Positions 59,562-64,000 of a stretch of 64,000 bases of DNA are shown here, one piece after another. The notes below the pieces were generated by a model, which saw only the letters and a list, made by a program, of their open reading frames with translations, did no database searches and was not told where the DNA came from. The first letter of the stretch is position 1; each line of letters opens with the position of its first letter. The stretch is from SABI01 sp963677695. GTDB taxonomy: Bacteria; Spirochaetota; Spirochaetia; Sphaerochaetales; Sphaerochaetaceae. Position numbers and translations under genes: made by a program. The stretch spans positions 372,001 through 436,000 of the forward strand of contig CAXXUJ010000001.1 in NCBI GenBank assembly GCA_963677695.2, given 5' to 3'.

Positions 59562-59585
59562 GATTCACATTAAAGGGGTGCCTTC

Positions 59586-60221
59586 ATGAATAATGATATG
59601 GTGATACGTATCACCCGATACTATCGGATTCTCAATAGACTCAGATCTCTTGGCCTTGAGAAAGTGTTCGCTCACAACCTTGCAGATGCCGCCGGAGTGT
59701 CCGCCGCCATCGTGCGTAAAGATTTCTCTCTTCTCGAGATATATGGTCAGAAGAGGGGCGGGTACGATATTCTTTTTCTCATCGCTTCTCTCGGTAAGAT
59801 TCTCGGTAAGACTGATGAACCCCAGAACATAGTTATCGTCGGGTGCGGAAGAATCGGTCGTGCTCTGATGCACTATAACGGATTCGAACCCGACGGGATC
59901 AGAATCGTCGCGGGCTTTGATTCAGATCCACTTGTCTACAACGAAAATATTCATCCAGTCCCGATCTACCCGATGGGAAGGCTTGAGGAGGTGGTGAGCA
60001 CCAACAAGGTCGATGTCGCCATTCTCACTGTTCCTGAGAGCGCTACGAGCGACAGTTTCCAGCGCCTGATGAATGCGGGAATCAAGGGAGTGCTCAACTT
60101 CTCCCCGATCACGTTGAAGCCGGTGGCCGATGATGAAGGACTGAAGCCTGTCATTCACAATGTAAATATTGCACTGGAGCTGGAGCAGATATTCTATGAA
60201 CTGCAGTTCCCGAAAAATTAA
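59586..60221 (+). CDS. rex: redox-sensing repressor Rex
   Basis: A 211-residue Rex protein. The N-terminal winged helix (RITRYYRILNRLRSLG, SAAIVRKDFSLL, GYDI) is followed by a Rossmann domain (VIVGCGRIGRAL) that senses NADH. The domain-swap helix is at the C-terminus (NIALELEQIFYELQF). It is divergent from the hydrogenase operon, the classical Rex target, so it likely represses H2-linked genes at low NADH. It overlaps the 3' end of the downstream convergent gene by four bases. Confidence 0.93.
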   Translation: MNNDMVIRITRYYRILNRLRSLGLEKVFAHNLADAAGVSAAIVRKDFSLLEIYGQKRGGYDILFLIASLGKILGKTDEPQNIVIVGCGRIGRALMHYNGFEPDGIRIVAGFDSDPLVYNENIHPVPIYPMGRLEEVVSTNKVDVAILTVPESATSDSFQRLMNAGIKGVLNFSPITLKPVADDEGLKPVIHNVNIALELEQIFYELQFPKN

Positions 60222-61258
60222 TATCCCCGTTTGAAAGAAACATAGACCGGAAGATGGTCAGAGACCCCCTTATGCGTATGGAGTACATACCGGAAGGGGG
60301 TTCCTTTTTCTGTGAGGAGGGACGGGTGGGTGATGACCCCGCCGCTTACAAATTCGTATCCGAATGAATCAAAGAAATCGTTGCTCAACAGGATCTGGTC
60401 ATAGCTTTCCCACACCCCGTTGTAACAGTAGGAACCCTCTGCCTCACTGGCGCAGGGGAAGTCCTCATCAAGATGAAAGGAATGGAATGTACCCTCTGAC
60501 GGATACCCTGAAGTGATCACAAGAGAGCCGTTTTCTTCCCACTCCTTCCTTTTTAGGGCATCGAAGGGGATGAGAGCACTCTGATACGCTCCGCCGATCC
60601 TCTCATGCTGATCGGCGCTTTCATTGAAATCTCCGGCAATGACTGTAGGAAGCACATCATGGTGAGTGAAGTTTCTCTCCATCACATGCTTCAGACATCG
60701 TATCTGAGCGATCCTGTACTGTTCGCTCTCCTCTCCCCCTTCCCTTCTGCTTCGCAGATGGAGGGCATAGATTCTTATTCTTTCACCTTCGACATCGATG
60801 ACAGCCTCGAGGATATCGCGGAACTCTTCGAGTGAGTGGATATGTGACTCTGTTATGGGATAGCGGGAGATCACTGCCGTTTCTATGGGAGAGTGGATGG
60901 AATCTGTACAGGTGTAATAGAGGAATCCCCTTTTCCCCAGGTCATGAGAGATCAGGTCCTCGACAACGTTCTCATTCTCTATCTCCTGAAGGACAATGAT
61001 GGAAGGGGTTTCCTGAGTGTACTGTATGAGCGAGGAGGAGACTCTCTTCAGACGCTCACGGTAGTGAGCGTCTGACCAGCCTTCTGTAAGTGAATACCCT
61101 TCGAACTCATCTCCGTCATCCACTTCATCGAAGAGTGCCTGTACGTTGTAGGATACAACGGTAAGTTTCTCACTTGAGGGAGTCTGCGTGAATGAGCAGG
61201 AGGAGGAGAGGGTCATGAAGATGGTTGCGGCAAGGAGGATGACTGGTAGTGTTCTCAT
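60218..61258 (-). CDS. endonuclease/exonuclease/phosphatase-family lipoprotein
   Basis: A 346-residue protein with a lipoprotein-like signal (LSSSC, Cys21). The DNase I-like motifs are LQEIEN, AGDFNES, and SDHLPVYV. It therefore acts at the cell surface or in the periplasm, cleaving DNA or phosphoesters. Sphingomyelinase-like activity is possible in the fold. It follows the MFS-HEAT gene on the minus strand and overlaps rex tail to tail. Confidence 0.8.
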   Translation of the reverse strand: MRTLPVILLAATIFMTLSSSCSFTQTPSSEKLTVVSYNVQALFDEVDDGDEFEGYSLTEGWSDAHYRERLKRVSSSLIQYTQETPSIIVLQEIENENVVEDLISHDLGKRGFLYYTCTDSIHSPIETAVISRYPITESHIHSLEEFRDILEAVIDVEGERIRIYALHLRSRREGGEESEQYRIAQIRCLKHVMERNFTHHDVLPTVIAGDFNESADQHERIGGAYQSALIPFDALKRKEWEENGSLVITSGYPSEGTFHSFHLDEDFPCASEAEGSYCYNGVWESYDQILLSNDFFDSFGYEFVSGGVITHPSLLTEKGTPFRYVLHTHKGVSDHLPVYVSFKRGY

Positions 61259-61287
61259 TACCTATGAGTACGTAAGGGAAAGGGGTT

Positions 61288-63498
61288 CTACTTGCCGTCC
61301 AGAGAAACTTTTTTAACCTGGTAGGAGAAGTAGAGGACGGCAAGGGCGTCTTCACTGTCGGTCTGTTCGTGTGAAAGGTTCTGTCCCTTCAAGATTCCTT
61401 TGAGGAGATGAGTGTAACGGGAGTCCTTCACTTCTATGTCACGTACCATGGCAAAGCAGATAGACCAGATACGCTCCCACTCCCTGTTGCTGAAGGCGCT
61501 CACGATAGCCATGCGCTGCTGATCTATCTCGGCCACATCACGCGATTCTTCAAGGAATTCATAGAGGAAATCAGAGTGGAGAAGGTTCTTCTGCTCGAAC
61601 AGCTCTCCGAGGTCGGGAGTGCTCTTCAGGAAGAAGGCGATCATCGTGTAACGGGTCTGACGGAAACGGACCCCTTTGCCCTGCCGGGCCGAAAGGAAGA
61701 GATCCTCAAGGAACGCCCCCTCCTTGTCCATGATATTCCGTGCAATCAGGTAGTTGAGTTCTTCCAGAATCGTGACGGCAGTCGTACTCATCTGCTCCAC
61801 CTTTTGAAGGTATACGGTTGAGCGGGTGACACGTGCGATCGACTTAGCCGCGTTCGAGCGGATAAGAGGAGAACCGTTGTCCAGCAGGTACTTCAGTGCC
61901 TGCTCAGCCTTCTGGCTGTTCTTATATGCTCCCAGAGCATAGACCGCCTCGTTCTGGGTATAGGAATCTGCTGAGAACGCATCGCTTATCAGATCCTCGA
62001 CCAGAGCGTTTCTCGGCCGGTCAAACAGTCCTCTGATCACCTCTGCCCTGTCATCGCTGAACGGATTGGCTAAGGTCGCCCTGATCTCTGTAGTGGCGAA
62101 GCCTGTCAGGTTCTTTCCCAGAGAGAGAAGGAGGGACTTACGTTTTACAGGATCCTTCTCTTTTTCCAGCCTGTCGATATTGATGAAGGCTCTAAGTCCG
62201 TGGAGGCTGAACATCAACTGGGTGGCGTCCTTGGTCGAAAGGGCACCCTTCTCCTTCAGCATGAGGGTTGTGATCAGGGCAAGGAGAGCGAAGAGAAGAG
62301 CAAGGCCGAAAGTGATCGAATAAGGATTGCCGAGCCCTGCACTGAACAGCCCTACCTGCTCCGACACATTGGCCAGGTAGCCTCCGAAAAGACCGCTGAA
62401 GAGGGCGAAGAAGGCTATCATGAAGTTGGTCATCGAGTTGAACCCTACCGGGTCGTTGTCGGGAATGACAGCTGCAAGGAGTCGTCTGATGAGAATATTG
62501 ACGTTGGCAAGAAAGAAATTGCTCGTGAAACCGAGAACGAAGTAGACTGACATCTCGGCATCGGAAGGAACAACCATCCACCCTGCGAAGGCGATAATGA
62601 GGGCGATCCCGTTTCCGATGATCAGGGGGCGGCTTCCCAGACGGTCGGAAAAGAAGGTGCAGAAGCTTCCCGCAAGGATGACCGAACCTGAGATGACGAT
62701 CGTGTAGAGGAAGATGATATTGCTCTCCAACCCGACGACCTTCCTTAAGAAGGCGATGGTCATTCCCATGATGACCGTCACCGACATATAGTACCAGAAG
62801 ACAAGGAGGCGGCTGCGGGTATGGCTGTTCTTCATCGATTCGGAGAGGACATTGAAGAGAGTCCTCCCCTTCTTATATTCCACCGTCGCCCTGCACGGAA
62901 TTCTCGACAGATAGCTTGCAGCGACCGTATTACTCACCACACCCACCATCTGCAGACCGATGAGACCTACGATACCCGAGAGGCTCCCTATCGAGGTGAC
63001 GATGAAGTTGACAAAGCGCGCAATGACCGTGGAGGACTGGAAGGCGACGTTCGCGTTCCCGATCACCCTCCCCCGTGTCCTGTTGCTTGTAATTGTCTTG
63101 AAGGTGTAATCGTACATCACCACGCCGATGAGGCGTGCGAAGGAGAAGAGAGTGTATACAGTAAGGAGAAGGATGACGGCGGGAGTGCCGTCCATCCACA
63201 GAAGGGCGAGGTAGCCGAGGGAAACAAAGCCCCTGACGATCCAGGTCATGGTCTGAACCTTCACCACGTTCCGTCCGCGAAAGACGCGCGACATCACAGG
63301 AAGAACCACCCCCACGATATACATCGCCGAGGCGATATAGCCGAGGGCGAGGTTCGAGGCACCGAAACTGACAGCGAGGATATAGACGATCGTGTCCCCG
63401 AGCATACTGAAGCCCATCCCGTTATAGATCTCGGAACGATAGAGATTCTTCTGCCCTATTCTCTTTTCAGCATCAGAAAGATACCTAGTGCGTGCCAT
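61288..63498 (-). CDS. MFS transporter fused to a HEAT-repeat domain
   Basis: A 736-residue protein. The first ~440 residues form a 12-helix MFS-like membrane domain, and the last ~290 a soluble helical part with HEAT-type repeats (SDAFSADSYTQNEAVYALGAY, YLLDNGSPLIRSNAAKSIA, ELNYLIARNIMDK). The fusion is unusual for the superfamily, where the tail is normally short. It resembles ATP/ADP-carrier-like or HEAT-linked MFS proteins in a few bacteria. It follows clpP by nine bases. The substrate and the role of the helical tail are unknown. Confidence 0.8.
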   Translation of the reverse strand: MARTRYLSDAEKRIGQKNLYRSEIYNGMGFSMLGDTIVYILAVSFGASNLALGYIASAMYIVGVVLPVMSRVFRGRNVVKVQTMTWIVRGFVSLGYLALLWMDGTPAVILLLTVYTLFSFARLIGVVMYDYTFKTITSNRTRGRVIGNANVAFQSSTVIARFVNFIVTSIGSLSGIVGLIGLQMVGVVSNTVAASYLSRIPCRATVEYKKGRTLFNVLSESMKNSHTRSRLLVFWYYMSVTVIMGMTIAFLRKVVGLESNIIFLYTIVISGSVILAGSFCTFFSDRLGSRPLIIGNGIALIIAFAGWMVVPSDAEMSVYFVLGFTSNFFLANVNILIRRLLAAVIPDNDPVGFNSMTNFMIAFFALFSGLFGGYLANVSEQVGLFSAGLGNPYSITFGLALLFALLALITTLMLKEKGALSTKDATQLMFSLHGLRAFINIDRLEKEKDPVKRKSLLLSLGKNLTGFATTEIRATLANPFSDDRAEVIRGLFDRPRNALVEDLISDAFSADSYTQNEAVYALGAYKNSQKAEQALKYLLDNGSPLIRSNAAKSIARVTRSTVYLQKVEQMSTTAVTILEELNYLIARNIMDKEGAFLEDLFLSARQGKGVRFRQTRYTMIAFFLKSTPDLGELFEQKNLLHSDFLYEFLEESRDVAEIDQQRMAIVSAFSNREWERIWSICFAMVRDIEVKDSRYTHLLKGILKGQNLSHEQTDSEDALAVLYFSYQVKKVSLDGK

Positions 63499-63507
63499 GT
63501 CCTTCTC

Positions 63508-64000
63508 TTAGAGTTCGTCCCTCTTGCTGACGATCTTGCTTATCAGATTGTACTTGAGAGCCCCTTCGGCATCGAGCCAGTAATCGCGGTCGGTGTCCTT
63601 TGCCACGACCTCAAGCGGCTGGCCGCTCTGATCGCTGATGATTCTGTTCAGGCGCTCTTTGGTCTTCTCGAGCTGGTTGGTGTAGATCTCCACGTCAGTG
63701 GCCACACCCTGCATCTCACTCATCGGCTGGTGGATCAGGTAGGTGGAGTTGGGAAGACCGAGGCGGTAGGGTGCATCGACTGAGAGGAGGACGAGCGTCG
63801 CTGCGCTCGCAATGAGACCCGTACCGATCATGAAGACATCGTTTCTGATGAAACGGACCATATCATAGATAGCGAGACCCGAGTTCACATCCCCGCCCGG
63901 AGAATTGATGAACATCCTGATAGGTTCATCACTCTCGTTCTCGAGGATCAGCAGCTGCTTGATCACCTTCTCGGCAGATTCCATATTGATCTCGCCGGTG
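63508..64000 (-). CDS. clpP: ClpP protease, 3' part (cut by window edge)
   Basis: The frame stays open to the window end, so the N-terminus lies outside; about 163 residues are seen. The catalytic serine is in the GLIASAAT segment and the histidine in LIHQPMSE, as in ClpP, with substitutions in the usual AASMG sequence. INSPGGDVNSGLAIYD is the classic oxyanion region. It is the peptidase of Clp chaperone complexes. The MFS-HEAT gene follows by nine bases. No clpX is in the window. Confidence 0.85.
   Translation of the reverse strand, partial: TGEINMESAEKVIKQLLILENESDEPIRMFINSPGGDVNSGLAIYDMVRFIRNDVFMIGTGLIASAATLVLLSVDAPYRLGLPNSTYLIHQPMSEMQGVATDVEIYTNQLEKTKERLNRIISDQSGQPLEVVAKDTDRDYWLDAEGALKYNLISKIVSKRDEL

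Noticed and set aside
59413..59585. A Rex operator between hydC and rex
   Set aside because: The region is very AT-rich with several partial repeats, but no palindrome close to the known TTGTGAAA/TTCACAAT form could be assigned.
5832..60221. A CRISPR array, prophage or insertion sequence
   Set aside because: I found no regularly spaced repeat series, integrase, transposase or phage structural gene. The only direct repeats seen are the two copies around 50.2 and 51.6 kb.
62821..63783. A 320-codon open frame on the plus strand
   Set aside because: It overlaps the MFS-HEAT and clpP genes on the other strand and shows low-complexity His/Asp/Glu-rich translation typical of antisense frames.
1..64000. 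tRNA or rRNA genes
   Set aside because: I saw no convincing cloverleaf or ribosomal RNA sequence on reading; a covariance-model scan was not possible here.

Overview
The window looks like the chromosome of an anaerobic, fermentative spirochaete, probably related to Sphaerochaeta/Spirochaeta. The reasons are the secreted binding proteins whose signal peptides end in the GGxxE pattern common in that phylum, the [FeFe] hydrogenase with Rex, TRAP and Rbs-type transporters, and oxygen-sensitive enzymes (4-hydroxybutyryl-CoA dehydratase family, anaerobic sulfatase maturase, [4Fe-4S] ene-reductases). This assignment is inferred from style; no rRNA gene is present.

Layout. 1-2.0 kb: an unknown carrier-like C-terminus, then sufS and sufE. 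2.0-5.8 kb: a TRAP transporter operon (small membrane, large membrane, binding protein) with a TetR regulator. 6.1-8.1 kb: a flavin/Fe-S ene-reductase (OYE1). 8.2-14.5 kb: a PucR-like regulator, then a desulfation cassette: secreted Ser-type sulfatase, exported metallo-beta-lactamase-fold hydrolase and the radical-SAM maturase. 14.6-19.1 kb: an Rbs-type ABC transporter. 19.2-20.2 kb: a LysR regulator with a perfect 9-bp inverted repeat at its start.

20.2-48.5 kb is a large catabolic island. It holds two OFA-like MFS carriers, a second ene-reductase (OYE2), a fumarate-reductase-like flavoprotein, a two-subunit electron-transfer module (NuoG-GltD fusion plus a free NuoF C-terminus), and a membrane-anchored AraC regulator. 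These are followed by two 4-hydroxybutyryl-CoA dehydratase-like proteins around a 3-hydroxyacyl-CoA dehydrogenase (with a decayed second hbd copy), crotonase, butyrate kinase, phosphotransbutyrylase, thiolase, a beta-keto acid cleavage enzyme, a third MFS carrier, a 6-oxocamphor-hydrolase-like crotonase, a divergent SDR, a third ene-reductase (OYE3), acetoacetate-type CoA transferase and a second thiolase. My reading is that an unsaturated or aromatic/alicyclic compound, perhaps first desulfated outside the cell, is reduced to a cyclic 1,3-diketone. That ring is opened by a retro-Claisen hydrolase, activated with CoA and taken to acetyl-CoA and butyrate with ATP from Ptb-Buk. The enzyme families and catalytic residues are visible; the substrate is not.

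48.8-52.8 kb is more mixed: a YbaK-type deacylase, an unknown protein, an AT-rich two-gene nucleotidyltransferase module between two ~70-bp direct repeats, and a stand-alone sugar-ABC ATPase. 53-59.4 kb: aspartate kinase and the five-gene operon of a HydABC electron-bifurcating hydrogenase. 59.6-60.2 kb: divergent Rex. 60.2-64 kb: a lipoprotein of the endonuclease/exonuclease/phosphatase family, an unusual MFS-HEAT fusion and the 3' part of clpP.
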